Below, one piece after another: positions 46,901 to 53,261 of a stretch of DNA of 64,000 nucleotides. Made by a program: the position numbers and the translations under genes. The stretch comes from Lumbricus terrestris. Its lineage: Eukaryota; Annelida; Clitellata; Crassiclitellata; Lumbricidae. The notes below the pieces were generated by a model. It was given only the letters and a program-made list of their open reading frames with translations, was not told the origin of the DNA and ran no database searches. Each line of letters opens with the position of its first letter. Within the stretch, counting starts at the first letter, position 1. The stretch spans positions 21,035,039-21,099,038 of the forward strand of contig OX457037.1 of NCBI GenBank assembly GCA_949752735.1. Direction: 5' to 3'.

Positions 46901-48678
46901 GAAATATTTAATTCATTTCAACAGCCTAGACATGTTCCAATTGCTTTACTACTAGTTGTTTTTTTAGCAATCAATAAAAATGCAAAAAACAAGAAATTTA
47001 TTGAAAAATTGTGTTGGGGTCATTTTTGACCCCACTGGTACTCAGTGTATCAAAAAAATTCTGGTAATCTGAGGGTTAATAGCATGTCTTGTCAACTTGC
47101 GTTGTATTGCTTTGCAATGTTGTTAGCGGTGGCAACAAGCGTGTTATGTGTGGCCGTTGCGTTGATGGGAAATCCGACGGTCGTCTTCCTCGATGAACCG
47201 ACAACGGGCGTCGATCCAGAGGCAAGAAGACGCGTCTGGAATACTCTGGCCGCTGCAAGAAACGCCGGCGCCACCATCATACTCACGTCGCACAGGTAGG
47301 CTGAACCCATACGCTTAACTCGTGCTTGTTGTTTTATATGCCTCAAAAGTATTGAATAATCAAGTTGTTTTTTTCAAATTCAAATTGTTTATTCAAAGAG
47401 ATCAAGGAAACATAATAACAAATCAACAAACTGACAAAATAAGCATGCATAATGAACATCAAGCCAAATAACATCAGATAAAGGTAAATGATCCCTGTGA
47501 ACGGGTAACCCTTCTTAATAAGCGGGGCGTGTAACACGTAGGCCTATAGGACTAATAGCCTACCGTAGGCTAGTTGTACTTGAGTTGCGGTGTTGTCGGC
47601 GTGTTTTTCTTGTTAAACAAATTTAACAGCTTATGGATGTCAATCATATTTGATCAATTGGTCGATTCGCTCTTAGGCCTACTTCAGACTTACGGACGTC
47701 TTCTTCGTCTGGGATAGCCTACATCCTTACCACTTTACGGTCACAAGTTCATTAGGCTATCTCAGGGCTTTTTTAACGTGCAGTTGTACACAAAATGTGC
47801 AGTTCTAAATGGATTTGTGCGGTTGTAGAAGCACTTCTGCACAGTTAAAACTAGCAAAACAGGTCCTCCGATTGGAAGCAATTTACCAAAGAGAATGGGA
47901 CAGGAAAGAATGGACTGTGCAGTTCTAAAAATTCCTTAAAAACAGCCCTAAGCTATCTCCATCAGTTGCCCCTGTCACCGAATGCATATCTTCCATTTAT
48001 AATTGATCAGACGCGACAGAAATCGACCTCCACACAATCATGCATTAACAAGCGTAGGCATAAGCCCTATATTAATCTGCACGCAGGCTACTTGTTAAAT
48101 AATCAGACATGTTTAAAGAACTCGCTTTCCTAACACACATAAAAATTACACACTTACGTAACGCAGTAAGCCTGTAGCCTAATTGCCTAGATGTATTGCG
48201 ACACAAATATACCAAACGTGATGGTGCCTATTTTCATAGCCTGGAAGAATGCGAGGCCATTTGCACTCGGATGGGAATTCTCGTCAACGGTCGATTCCTC
48301 TGCCTCGGGAGCCTCCAGCACCTCAGGGATAAGTTCAGCGATGGATATTCGCTGGTTGTCAAACTCCAACGCTCAGCCGCCACCGATAAACCAGAGGAGC
48401 TGGATAAACGGATTGAGAAACTGAAGACTTTCATCGGTCAAATGTTTCCACACGGTGTCCTCAAGAATCAACACAAGAACCTTCTTGACTACCAGGTCAA
48501 CACTCGGATTTTTAAGTGGTCCTCAATTTTTAGGATCATGGAGAAGGCGAAGGTTAAGTACCGGATCGAGGACTATTCGGTGGGACAGACGACTCTGGAA
48601 CAACTGTTCATCGAATTTGCTCGTCAGCAGCGAGGACCGCGAGAAATCTCTAATGTGAAATGCTTTGGAATTTGCTAA
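17820..48678 (+). CDS. ABCA3-like: ABCA3-like full-length ABC transporter, frame-broken
   Basis: Nineteen exons rebuild an ABCA-subfamily protein of about 1,700 residues, the size of human ABCA3: membrane helix 1, large first loop, TMD1, NBD1 (Walker [29 protein letters not shown]), a linker, TMD2 with its large loop, NBD2 and a C-terminal tail. ABCA3-type proteins move phospholipids in secretory or lysosome-related membranes; that role is family knowledge. All introns are GT-AG and phases agree. Lesions: frame slip near 32355-32361 in NBD1, five-base insertion 38419-38423 before TMD2, frame slip at 47143 in the NBD2 signature, and Walker A Lys to Met at 45142-45144. The first exon with the ATG was not found. 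I cannot tell pseudogene, null allele and assembly error apart. Confidence 0.9.
19870..20163 (+). CDS. ABCA3-like exon: first large loop
   Basis: Encodes [20 protein letters not shown] and onward to [12 protein letters not shown], matching the 'RGF-x-SE...ED' and 'YxLRF' positions of ABCA extracellular loop 1. The start could be 19870 (AATAG|CG) or 19861 (TATAG|GC), same phase; a TAGGCCTA at 19858-19865 creates the extra AG. Donor CCAG|GTAGGC, phase 1. Confidence 0.8.
20293..20467 (-). repeat. tRNA-derived SINE, minus strand
   Basis: Shares CACTTGTTATAGCGCCCCTT, GATTCGAACCTCGAACC and ACGACGCCACCACTACACC with the copy at 13848-14060, with a small internal deletion. Confidence 0.85.
21162..22314. 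mobile_element. Mariner/Tc1-like element, TA-flanked, TIR about 50 bp
   Basis: Left end CAGGGTGGGCCATAAAAAGT and right end reverse complement CAGGGTGGGCCATAAAAAAG continue as imperfect inverted repeats for about 50 bases (both include CATATCATG) and are flanked by TA. No transposase frame is visible, so it is non-autonomous. A CCCGGCGTTGCCCGGG palindrome at about 21441 marks another repeat inserted in it. Confidence 0.8.
22631..23042. mobile_element. PiggyBac-like MITE (TTAA target)
   Basis: The ends are CCCTCATAGGGTCACGAT and, reversed, CCCTTATAGGGTCACCGG, flanked by TTAA at 22627-22630 and 23043-23046. CCC...GGG ends plus TTAA are diagnostic of the piggyBac superfamily. It has no transposase. 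Confidence 0.8.
23325..23716. mobile_element. Fragments of the 21.2-kb mariner-like family
   Basis: TGTTACTTTTTCTTGCG, GTGGCCTCACTAAAAGTGA and a final GGGGTTACTTTTTATGGCCCACCATGTA repeat internal and terminal parts of the 21162-22314 element, twice in tandem-like order. A degraded left end is also at 18393. Confidence 0.6.
23815..24060. repeat. Trinucleotide-rich (GTG/GCG/GCA/GTA)n tract
   Basis: A degenerate triplet array that yields poly-Val/Ala and poly-Thr frames. It ends about 50 bases before an ABCA exon acceptor. Confidence 0.85.
24108..24361 (+). CDS. ABCA3-like exon: end of loop 1 and first TMD1 helices
   Basis: Encodes [18 protein letters not shown]..., the 'GFLxxQxAID' landmark of ABCA proteins, then [11 protein letters not shown] and a hydrophobic helix ending in [12 protein letters not shown]. 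The acceptor ACATTGCAG| takes two bases to complete the split codon, and the donor TTCAAG|GTAAAC is phase 0. Confidence 0.9.
24600..24742 (-). repeat. Diverged tRNA-derived SINE, minus strand
   Basis: Retains GTTTCACTCCGAAGCGC, TTCCGGCTCCAACGC and TACATCACCGCG of the SINE consensus seen at 13848-14060. Confidence 0.6.
24892..25129 (+). CDS. ABCA3-like exon: TMD1 helices 2-4
   Basis: Encodes [20 protein letters not shown] followed by two hydrophobic helices. '(E/K)LMKMMG-x(3)-LYWSSWF' matches the intracellular coupling helix of ABCA TMD1. Acceptor CGTACAG|, phase 0; donor AAAG|GTAGGA, phase 1. The upstream exon ends in KEN(K)FK, giving the usual EKEN-x-LKELMKMMG order. Confidence 0.9.
25974..26147 (+). 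CDS. ABCA3-like exon: TMD1 helices 4-5
   Basis: Reads [20 protein letters not shown] and then [20 protein letters not shown], the family's 'A-x-N-VAMG' stretch. Acceptor TTTCTGCAG|; donor CGTG|GTGCGT is the phase-1 choice that fits the next exon. Confidence 0.85.
26607..26776 (+). CDS. ABCA3-like exon: TMD1 last helix
   Basis: Encodes [20 protein letters not shown], a hydrophobic helix and the '[17 protein letters not shown]' motif that ends TMD1 in ABCA proteins (consensus WY-x(2)-V-x-PG-x-(Y/F)G). Acceptor TCGCAG|, donor CACG|GTCAGT, phase 0. Confidence 0.9.
27106..27606 (-). pseudogene. LINE reverse transcriptase C-terminal fragment
   Basis: The frame reads [25 protein letters not shown]...[15 protein letters not shown] and [20 protein letters not shown], which is the thumb and C-terminal region shared by CR1/L2/Jockey-type retrotransposons. 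The finger and palm catalytic parts are missing. 5' truncation is usual for LINE insertions. Confidence 0.8.
27838..28094. mobile_element. CAGTGGCGGC MITE, copy 1
   Basis: Left CAGTGGCGGCACCAGG and right CTGTCGCCGCCACTG are inverted ends of a 257-bp non-coding element. A relative with the same ends is at 34921-35125. The flanks (GATAAGTA and GAGTAAGT) are only roughly similar. Confidence 0.65.
28896..29042 (+). CDS. ABCA3-like exon: TMD1-NBD1 junction
   Basis: Encodes [14 protein letters not shown] (ABCA: 'PSYW'-type segment after TMD1), an acidic spacer and [10 protein letters not shown], the first strand of NBD1. Acceptor TTCTTCTGCAG|; donor ACAAAG|GTCCGG, phase 0. Confidence 0.85.
29812..29956. 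mobile_element. CAG(T/G)GTGAGAATTG MITE
   Basis: Ends CAGTGTGAGAATTG and, reversed, CAGGGTGAGAATTG; flanks CATGTAGG and CATGTAGC agree in 7 of 8 bases. It is 145 bp, non-coding, hAT-like by end and duplication length. Confidence 0.65.
30373..30574 (+). mobile_element. CAGGGCT MITE, copy 2
   Basis: Full-length copy with a perfect 8-bp duplication GAGTGTTG (30365-30372 and 30575-30582). It lies about 100 bases upstream of the NBD1 Walker A exon. Confidence 0.9.
30674..30782 (+). CDS. ABCA3-like exon: NBD1 Walker A
   Basis: Encodes [20 protein letters not shown] then [17 protein letters not shown]; the Walker A lysine is present. The start at 30674 (GAAGCCAG|AAC) is in phase with the preceding exon. 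An acceptor with a better tract at 30648 (TTCTTGTAG|) would be out of phase by one base with the visible donor, so the exact start is open. Donor ACAG|GTTAAC, phase 1. Confidence 0.8.
31000..31170 (+). pseudogene. LINE tail fragment in intron
   Basis: The frame [20 protein letters not shown] followed by [14 protein letters not shown] and a stop resembles the C-terminal 'R-x-R-P-x-KRW-x-D' tail of RTE or CR1-like retrotransposon proteins. Confidence 0.5.
31346..31500 (+). CDS. ABCA3-like exon: NBD1 Q-loop
   Basis: Encodes [20 protein letters not shown]...[20 protein letters not shown] and ends LLFFAA. '[19 protein letters not shown]' is the ABCA Q-loop. Donor GCCGCC|GTTAGT, phase 0, immediately followed by a (CAT/CGT)n microsatellite. 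Confidence 0.9.
31510..31690. repeat. (CAT/CGT)n microsatellite next to a splice donor
   Basis: The tract begins about 10-15 bases after the donor at 31501 and gives poly-His frames by chance. Confidence 0.9.
32292..32451 (+). pseudogene. ABCA3-like exon: NBD1 signature, with a frame slip
   Basis: From the acceptor GCTTTTAG| the phase-0 frame reads [20 protein letters not shown], continuing FFAA of the previous exon exactly as in ABCA proteins. From 32359 the homologous reading moves to the next frame: [20 protein letters not shown]...GIALISGSK. The break lies at about 32355-32361 (net +1, or a loss of 5 bases, which would better fit the family length). No intron of sensible size explains it. 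Donor TCCAAG|GTAGGT, phase 0. Confidence 0.8.
32861..33082 (+). pseudogene. Possible LINE C-terminal remnant
   Basis: The frame [19 protein letters not shown] followed by [10 protein letters not shown] recalls the 'R-x-WIGH-I-x-R...G-x-I' tail of RTE/CR1-like proteins. It is weak and sits in an intron. Confidence 0.35.
33266..33476 (+). CDS. ABCA3-like exon: NBD1 Walker B and H-loop
   Basis: Encodes [20 protein letters not shown] (Walker B plus D-loop), then [16 protein letters not shown] (H-loop) and [13 protein letters not shown]. All catalytic residues are present. Acceptor TTATTGCAG|, donor TACG|GTCAGA, phase 1. Confidence 0.92.
34157..34349 (+). mobile_element. CAGGGCT MITE, copy 3
   Basis: Same family as 9782-9987. 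Its right flank has been interrupted by the MITE at 34356-34512; if that is ignored, GTTTGATT and GGTTGATT match 7 of 8. Confidence 0.75.
34356..34512. mobile_element. CATGGGCGGAGTTT MITE, inserted beside another MITE
   Basis: Ends CATGCGCGGAGTTTGG and, reversed, CATGGGCGGAGTTTAT; flanks TGGTTGAT and TGGTCGAT agree in 7 of 8, and the left one includes the last two bases of the CAGGGCT MITE, so this insertion is younger. Confidence 0.75.
34641..34890 (+). CDS. ABCA3-like exon: NBD1 C-terminal part
   Basis: Completes the split Gly and reads [20 protein letters not shown], then [17 protein letters not shown], and ends [14 protein letters not shown], the conserved end of an ABCA NBD1. Acceptor TTTCTGAAG|; donor TTAAG|GTCTGT, phase 2. 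Confidence 0.9.
34921..35125. mobile_element. CAGTGGCGGC MITE, copy 2
   Basis: Ends CAGTGACGACGCCAGG and CTATCGCCGCCACTG, internal ATTTCAGTTTTGGGGG shared with 27838-28094. It starts only 30 bases after an exon. Confidence 0.65.
35126..36811. other. Intron without recognised genes
   Basis: There are short GGAGACTTTATTTCG/AGTCTCC-like inverted patches at about 35200-35340, related to those at 19200-19400, and otherwise nothing I can name. Confidence 0.4.
36812..36891 (+). CDS. ABCA3-like candidate linker exon between NBD1 and TMD2
   Basis: The exon before ends in phase 2 and the exon after needs phase 1. This 80-nt stretch (acceptor GAACACAG|, donor TTCAC|GTTAAG) satisfies both and encodes [20 protein letters not shown], a Pro/Ser/Glu-rich segment like the variable regulatory linkers of ABCA proteins. 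Linkers are not conserved, so homology cannot confirm it. Confidence 0.45.
36979..37351. mobile_element. CATGGGCGGAGTTT element, long copy
   Basis: Ends CATGAGCGGAGTTTACC and (reversed) CATGGGCGGAGTTTGG, inner GGTATCTTTTCCCGGGCTTA shared with the 10.9-kb copy. The flanks do not match, so it may be rearranged. Confidence 0.65.
37921..37985. repeat. Fragment of the GGACAATT minisatellite element
   Basis: Several CCGAATTGTC/CCGCTCCGAATTG units ending TTGTCCGGACA match the arm repeats of the 5559-5928 element. Confidence 0.65.
38349..39254 (+). pseudogene. ABCA3-like exon: TMD2 start, large loop 2, helices; five-base insertion
   Basis: From the acceptor GAATTTCAG| the frame reads [22 protein letters not shown] and then hits TAG at 38417. 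Homology resumes two frames away with [20 protein letters not shown]. Taking out GCCTA (38419-38423) restores a spacing identical to human ABCA3. The rest encodes the second large loop ([20 protein letters not shown] is the ABCA hallmark 'FNNQAYH'), then helices with [20 protein letters not shown] and [17 protein letters not shown] at 39127-39132 adds two extra residues (GL). Donor TCTTG|GTGGGT, phase 2. Confidence 0.88.
39573..39637. repeat. (GT)n microsatellite
   Basis: About 65 bases of GT dinucleotide, 80 bases upstream of an exon acceptor. Confidence 0.95.
39717..39841 (+). CDS. ABCA3-like exon: TMD2 helices
   Basis: Encodes [37 protein letters not shown], matching the 'LYG-x-A-x(2)-P/F-x-(Y/F)-x-MSF-x-F' helices of ABCA TMD2. 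Acceptor TTATTTTCAG|; donor AACAG|GTAAAA, phase 1. The donor region is tandemly repeated just downstream (to about 39912). Confidence 0.88.
39842..41058. other. Intron segment
   Basis: A tandem of GGTGTAATC units follows the donor to about 39912. A segment near 40428-40460 (CGTAATCG...AACTCGAAGTTTCTAAA) repeats one at 17398-17442. Nothing else was recognised. Confidence 0.5.
41059..42290 (-). mobile_element. Mariner/Tc1-like transposon with decayed transposase
   Basis: The inverted ends (CACACGGTGGGCCAGTAGG and, from the right, CAGGGTGGGCCAATAGG) run about 35 bases to AACAACTTTGACG, flanked by TA. On the minus strand, fragments between about 42038 and 41413 read [38 protein letters not shown] and [20 protein letters not shown], typical of Tc1/mariner transposases (FQQDGAPAH and PDLNP-x-DYS-x-W). 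The pieces lie in different frames, so it is dead. Confidence 0.85.
42537..42830. repeat. (TGAA/TGAT)n microsatellite
   Basis: About 290 bases of mixed tetranucleotide units; it gives His/Ser/Phe/Ile frames by chance and ends about 100 bases before an ABCA exon. Confidence 0.95.
42932..43141 (+). CDS. ABCA3-like exon: last TMD2 helices
   Basis: Encodes [20 protein letters not shown] then [20 protein letters not shown], matching the 'L-x-P-x-(Y/H)C-x(3)-A' segment near the end of ABCA TMD2. Acceptor GCTTTGAAG|, phase 1; donor GGCT|GTAAGT, a consensus site, phase 1. Confidence 0.85.
43449..43790. repeat. TTAGGGTGGAGTG repeat fragment
   Basis: ATTAGGGTGGAGTGAAAAAA resembles the ends of the elements at 55781 and 57506 in style (TTAG(A/G)GTGG). 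Only one end is seen. Confidence 0.35.
43913..44250. repeat. (TATG)n microsatellite
   Basis: About 340 bases of tetranucleotide repeat with short interruptions; the long Tyr/Val/Met and Thr/Tyr/Ile/His frames in it are artefacts. Confidence 0.95.
44326..44586 (+). pseudogene. LINE protein C-terminal tail
   Basis: The frame [20 protein letters not shown], then [15 protein letters not shown] and [12 protein letters not shown], follows the 'LR-x(5)-LLVP-x(3)-T...F-x(5)-WN-LP...F-x(2)-LKT-x-LF' tail of CR1/L2-type retrotransposons. Confidence 0.6.
44723..45425 (+). CDS. ABCA3-like exon: end of TMD2 and NBD2 first half, Walker A Lys to Met
   Basis: Begins [23 protein letters not shown], then a last helix ([20 protein letters not shown]), a linker, and NBD2 from [20 protein letters not shown]. 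Walker A reads [10 protein letters not shown]: the invariant lysine codon AAG is ATG at 45142-45144. Q-loop is [14 protein letters not shown]. It ends NIKAGNL-AG|GTGAGT, phase 2. The start 44723 (CTTTTTAAG|) is the one that fits the phase of the preceding exon. Confidence 0.9.
46022..47075 (+). mobile_element. PiggyBac-like element, internally deleted transposase
   Basis: TTAA flanks (46018-46021, 47076-47079) enclose ends CCCTGCGAGTACCAGTGGGG and (reversed) CCCTCAG, with GGGGTCA(A)AAATGACCCC subterminal palindromes at both sides. Inside, frames read [32 protein letters not shown] and [20 protein letters not shown] ending CMNC, that is, the N-terminal region and the cysteine-rich C terminus of a piggyBac transposase joined with the catalytic core missing. 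It lies between the two halves of the NBD2 signature. Confidence 0.8.
47127..47295 (+). pseudogene. ABCA3-like exon: NBD2 signature and Walker B, with a frame slip
   Basis: The acceptor TTGTTAG| adds C to the AG carried over and gives S-GGNKR, the ABCA NBD2 signature. After CGT (47140-47142) the homologous frame shifts: a lone G at 47143 precedes [29 protein letters not shown] and [17 protein letters not shown]. Compared with the family's NKRKLS, two bases of a Lys codon are missing. Donor CACAG|GTAGGC, phase 2. Confidence 0.85.
47763..47950 (-). mobile_element. CAGGGCT MITE, copy 4 (inverted)
   Basis: Minus-strand copy of the family, flanked by GGCTATCT and AGCTATCT (7 of 8 bases alike). 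Confidence 0.85.
48240..48678 (+). CDS. ABCA3-like last exon: NBD2 end and C-terminal tail
   Basis: Completes Ser and reads [40 protein letters not shown], then the C-terminal region with [20 protein letters not shown] and a TAA stop at 48676-48678. 'EECEALCTRMAIMVNG' and 'YSV-x-Q-x-TLEQ-x-F' are ABCA C-terminal hallmarks. Acceptor TTTTCATAG|. No canonical AATAAA is visible in the next 200 bases. Confidence 0.92.
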
Positions 48679-48903
48679 GATAGATATATCGTAAAATGTT
48701 TGTATCATTTTCAATTCCTTCACCCATTGATCTGGTTTTTGTCGTAAAGAAACGTAGGCAGAATAAGACAAATCGGATTTGACGATGATACAATCTACGT
48801 TAATTCTTTAAGATGTTATAAATGCAATTTAATCTGTGAATGTAGCATATCCTGTCGTATTGTGAGTGCTTATCTTGGAGACGTGAAGTACGTCCTTAAC
48901 CTC

Positions 48904-49110
48904 GTGGGCGAGGTGGTATAGTGGTGGCGTCGTTGCCTTGGAGCTGGAGGTTCCAGGTTCGAATCCACTTTAAGCCACCGCGTACGGAACTTGAGCGAGT
49001 TCTTCACCCGCAGTTGCTCGGGCACTTCGGCTTGAAACTCTGATGAAATGTTCGCGCTGTAGTCGGGAACGCCTCTGAACAGAGAGCTTGAAAGGGCGCT
49101 ATAGAAACGG
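48904..49110 (+). repeat. tRNA-derived SINE, best full copy
   Basis: Head GGGCGAGGTGGTATAGTGG contains a good Pol III A box (TGGTATAGTGG); B box GGTTCGAATCC follows at the usual distance; the body runs to AAGGGCGCTATAGAAACGG and an A-rich tail. Not a working tRNA: no acceptor or anticodon stem pairs convincingly. Confidence 0.85.
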
Positions 49111-49243
49111 AAAAATAATTAAATGAAACCAGCAACATGTGGTAAGAATCTTATCTCACTTTGCGAGAGAAACGAAGCCAGACATAATACCTGTTACTTT
49201 CGATCATTTAATTTTTACTTCAATTTTTGACTTCTATCGCACC

Positions 49244-49613
49244 CGTAGACGTAGGAGGCGGGAGTCCAAATTTCGGTCAAGTGTGTGTTTCGAGAAAAAC
49301 AGGCACGGGAGGAGAAACCTTTTTTTCGGGCAAAGAGGCATGGGAGGATTTTCGGGCACACAGGGGTAAACAGCTATATTTTCTGGAGATTTGTATGAAA
49401 TGACTAAAAAAAGGTCATCAGTTATTTTGACTTGGAAATCGTTATTTCGGGCTGGAAAATCGAAATGACTTTTAAAAAGGGTCATCAGAAATTTGGTGGA
49501 TGAAAAATGTCGGGCGACTCGCGGTGCGCCAAAAAATGAAAATATAAAATATACTTTTCGGGCAAAAGTCAAATCTTTGTCCCCCCACTACCAAAATGTC
49601 CCCTACGCCTATG
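49244..49613. mobile_element. hAT-like MITE, 8-bp duplication ATCGCACC
   Basis: Ends CGTAGACGTAGGAGG and (reversed) CATAGGCGTAGGGG; perfect 8-bp flanks at 49236-49243 and 49614-49621. It is 370 bp with no protein. The stretch AAATCTTTGTCCCC...CCCCTACG also occurs at 19170-19220. Confidence 0.75.
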
Positions 49614-51790
49614 ATCGCACCTATGTCCAATACACAAACCAAGACATTATTAGGTTAATATCCTGATGACCATTCCATTGGGAAGAGTGGCACATGTAGC
49701 TTATGGATGATGAAGAATTTGATGAAGGCAGATTTACAGTTGAAATGATTCAAGCAGCAGAACGTACCGATTATCAGAAGTTGTTCACTCTAGTCAGCAG
49801 TGCAGTACTGTGTCATGGCAAATGACAATGCATAGGCTTATCATATCTAGACCTAAGTATAATGAATCAAGGCTAGAAAGATGCAAATTTCGTGTTCGTC
49901 ACGTCTGCTGCTAACACTGTAACATCATTTTCGCATTCGCAGATCTGTTGAACTGGAGAAGCTTTCAGCTTCATTGCATCTTCAAAACCGCTCTCGTGTT
50001 TCAGCAATTCTGCTCATATTTTTGCGTGTATCGAATTATAAGCTTAGGAGATAATATTAGCTAATTACTCCATTGAAAATAAAAAGGTTAAAGATTCTCC
50101 AATGTGGGTGAACCTCATTGATAAACTTCAATCACAGCATCTGGACTTGATAAAACTTGATAAAACTTGATAAAACTTGATAAAACTTGATAAAACTTGA
50201 TAAAACTCATGCAGCGCATTATAGTTCAGAGCATGGTGAAGGTCGAAGAACGGGTAGGCCTATCTGTTCAGGTTCCTCAAGTCTGAAAGGACTACAAAGG
50301 TATTGAGCACAATAAGCAGTCTTTCAGAGGTTGCTTGCATTCCACGTAGCTGCGTAAAGTGGAAATGTTAATAAAAATCGGCTGCGTTCTGTATCAAACC
50401 TCGAAAAATGATTCTCGTGTTAATTCGGGCGAAGAATCTAGAAGTTTTTAAGTAATGTATGTGGAAATCTAGAAGTGTTTAGTAAAGTAAGTGGTAATCT
50501 AGAAATCTTTATTAAGGTAAGTGGAAATCTAGAAGTTTTAAGTAAGGTAAGTGGAATTCTGACTGGCAATCCCAGTCTTTTAGTAGCTATGCAGACTGGC
50601 AAATTTTTAGTAGGTCTATGTCCGCTGAGATACTCATTTATTAACAGTGGCATTTCAAATTGTTCGTGACATACGAATCGAAAGAGATTAGATGAAGTCA
50701 CTGTTTGTGTGACCGTCTGACACGCTTCAATGATCTTTAATGTTAGACGTTTGTGTGAGAATTGGAATTGAAAGTAGAACCACAAACATAAACTATTTTT
50801 CTGGAACTGGAAGAGGAGCCAAATTTATTTTCTATCCTTAATAGGAAATAGAATTAGAACAAGAACGATGTCTATTGTCTATCTATAAAGATGAAATAGA
50901 ACAAGAAAATAATAATGACGACAGAGCAAAACAGGAATAGAAATTAATGCTGGAACAAAAACGACACTGATCGGCGTGATAGCAGATGAAGACTGCTGGC
51001 GTTTATAACCACATCATCAATCTCTCACTCTTGCGATGAACGTAGGCCTACTGAGGTTGAATACAACGGCGTCGAATCTGCGACACAAAGCTACTCAATA
51101 GCCTACTAGTTGTCACTTAGTCTACGTGTAATAGCTTAGCCTATTGTTTATATTAAAGCCTGCCTGAGTTGGTCATTTTACAACTTTTCAGACCTTCGTT
51201 TAATATGTAGGCTACAGGTGAAACCAGGTACGCAGGTGAGATGTTTTATTATGCCAATCGTAGGCTATTATGCGTTGCATATAATTTTGTTTCAAACTTT
51301 TACGGCCAGCCTTTATGACGTCATTAAAATTATATGCTAGTTAAATCTTACTCTCTGCCTTCATATGTTGCATGGCGAGTCAAGAGGCTGAAATGAATAT
51401 AGTTTCTCATCAAAGCGAGCAGGCCTATTACTACAATGCAGCACTCACTTAATTTTACTTACTTACTCTCTCTAGACGATATATTACCAAAGTGACGATT
51501 ATGACGTCTTGTTAGCTAATTAATTATAGAGTAATCATTAATGAAGTACGTAACGTGATCGATTTTCCACAGCATGGCCGCATTTCGTGTTCATTTTAAA
51601 CTTTAATCATAAGTAGAATCAAACAGTTTATTACTAGCTATTTCGCACACGTGTATTTATTATTAGGTTATTAAGGAATAAGGAATAATGATCAAACTCA
51701 AATCTGGAGACTTATATAAAATTATGTTAGTGGCCTACTGACTGCTGGCATAACTCGTAGACCTCCTAGGCCTATTAGATTTAGCCCGTA
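49614..51790. other. Intergenic region with short tandem repeats
   Basis: A 10-bp unit ACTTGATAAA repeats about six times at 50144-50207. A roughly 33-bp unit (GTGGAAATCTAGAAGT...AAGTAAG) repeats four times at about 50445-50560. No gene was recognised. Confidence 0.6.
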
Positions 51791-51854
51791 ATGCAGACAT
51801 TTTATGCAGCCTTTCTCTTCACGGAGCTACAGTATCTTTCACGGTTACCACTGG
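51791..51854 (+). CDS. Gene B, exon 1: signal peptide
   Basis: ATG opens MQTFYAAFLFTELQYLSRLP and ends CTGG|GTAAGA in phase 1. It is a close relative of the gene A leader exon at 6980-7073. The hydrophobic core is short, so cleavage prediction would be useful. Confidence 0.55.
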
Positions 51855-52289
51855 GTAAGAAAGTGCGATTTCTTTCGATATTAGGTCTGTATGTATGGAT
51901 TAGAAGCGGTTGTTTCGCTACATTTCAGTTTCAATGCAACCGGTAGCCTATAAAATTATTAAGTCTGCATAAAGCTGAAAACAAATGTTGCCAATTAATT
52001 CATCCATTATAATTCTGTATGGCCACAAATGCACAGTGTTGCGTCGGCCAGTAAATATGTCTGTCCCGTTGTTGCGGACCAAAAGTTACTCTAATAGCAA
52101 TAAATGTGTCGGGGAATCACGGAACAGAAATTCTTCAGAGTGGAGTAGCCTAGCTGTTGCAGCCTGGAAGTAGACAATAGTTCGGATCGTATTGTTTAGT
52201 GTCTAAGTACCGAGTTAACAGAGTATAATCGCATGACTTAAGAATCTAGAAACAGTTTAGAAGTTGTGCATTTCTTTATTCTATCTGCA

Positions 52290-52690
52290 AACTCATCGAC
52301 CTGCTTCATTGGCTTCCTGAAGAATAATTCAGAAGTAGATTGAAAGCTCTTAAATGTGTGGCCAGTAAAACCATCAGAGCGTGCACTCCTGCAGCCTGCC
52401 TTCAATCACTATGCCATCTCCTTACATTCCTCGACGCAGTTTTCGAATTTCGATAATTATGGGTAGGCCTACTGGTTAATCCTAGATCCGTGTACCATTG
52501 CCATGGGCTCTCGAGCATTCCATGATGAATGGGACCAGCTATCTGCGCTGCCCGTACTAGAGCTCTGCCTGTTTTTTTTAAATATACGCCTCACTATATC
52601 TCACTGGCGTTCGAATGTATGTTTATCCAACTACTCTTCACACGACCTCAGATTTCCTTGGTTTGAGGCCTTGTGCGCGTTAAAAAGTCT
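52290..52690 (+). pseudogene. LINE reverse transcriptase remnant in a gene B intron
   Basis: Fragments read LLHWLPEE, RLKALKCVASKTIRA and, in another frame, SRAFHDEWDQLSALPV, following the 'LHWLP-x(3)-R-x-(Y/F)KAL...RAF...W-x-LP' tail of CR1/L2-type elements. It is full of breaks. Confidence 0.5.
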
Positions 52691-53231
52691 GTTATAGCGA
52701 TTGTAGGGCGTAATAAAATAAATGGTAATAGCAATTATTATGATAACAATAATAATTAAGGGCACGTTTGTGGACTTCAGCGGGGTAGTTCCAGATTTTC
52801 AGTTAATATTCGAATAATTTCTAAGAGCCCGAGGGGTCGTATTTATCTCGGGTGTTAGGCCTACTATTTTTATTATTGCTCCAAAATTAATATTGCTATT
52901 AATGTGATGTAGGCCTAGTGTAATGACGACTTTAGACTAGATTTTTGTATTATGAAGCACATTCCAGTAGCCTATTTGATATGTTTACGTGAACCTATTG
53001 TAAAATAGGTGCAATGGCCTAATTATGTCAAACAAAATTATTGCGCTAAATACGAACTTTAAAAGTTGACCTATGTAGGCCTATCCGAAATGATTGATCC
53101 AAAACCTGAGCCCGTCAACATCAGACTTTTCTGTTTATTGAATTATGTTTGTGCTCGTCAGTTGCAAATGAATTATTGAGCTGCGTAGCCTACTTACTTG
53201 CTTAAATACGTTTATGGTGATATTTTGCCAG

Positions 53232-53261
53232 GTTATTCGGATTCTAACACAAATGACTCAG
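53232..53261 (+). CDS. Gene B, 30-nt micro-exon
   Basis: TTTTGCCAG| and |GTAACG enclose a phase-1 frame coding YSDSNTNDS. It lies between the leader and the first domain exon and has the same phase, so it can be included or skipped freely. Confidence 0.4.

Noticed and set aside
48904..48980. Functional tRNA gene
   Set aside because: A and B boxes are good, but stems do not pair well and the same sequence continues into a repeated body present in several diverged copies, so it is the head of a SINE.
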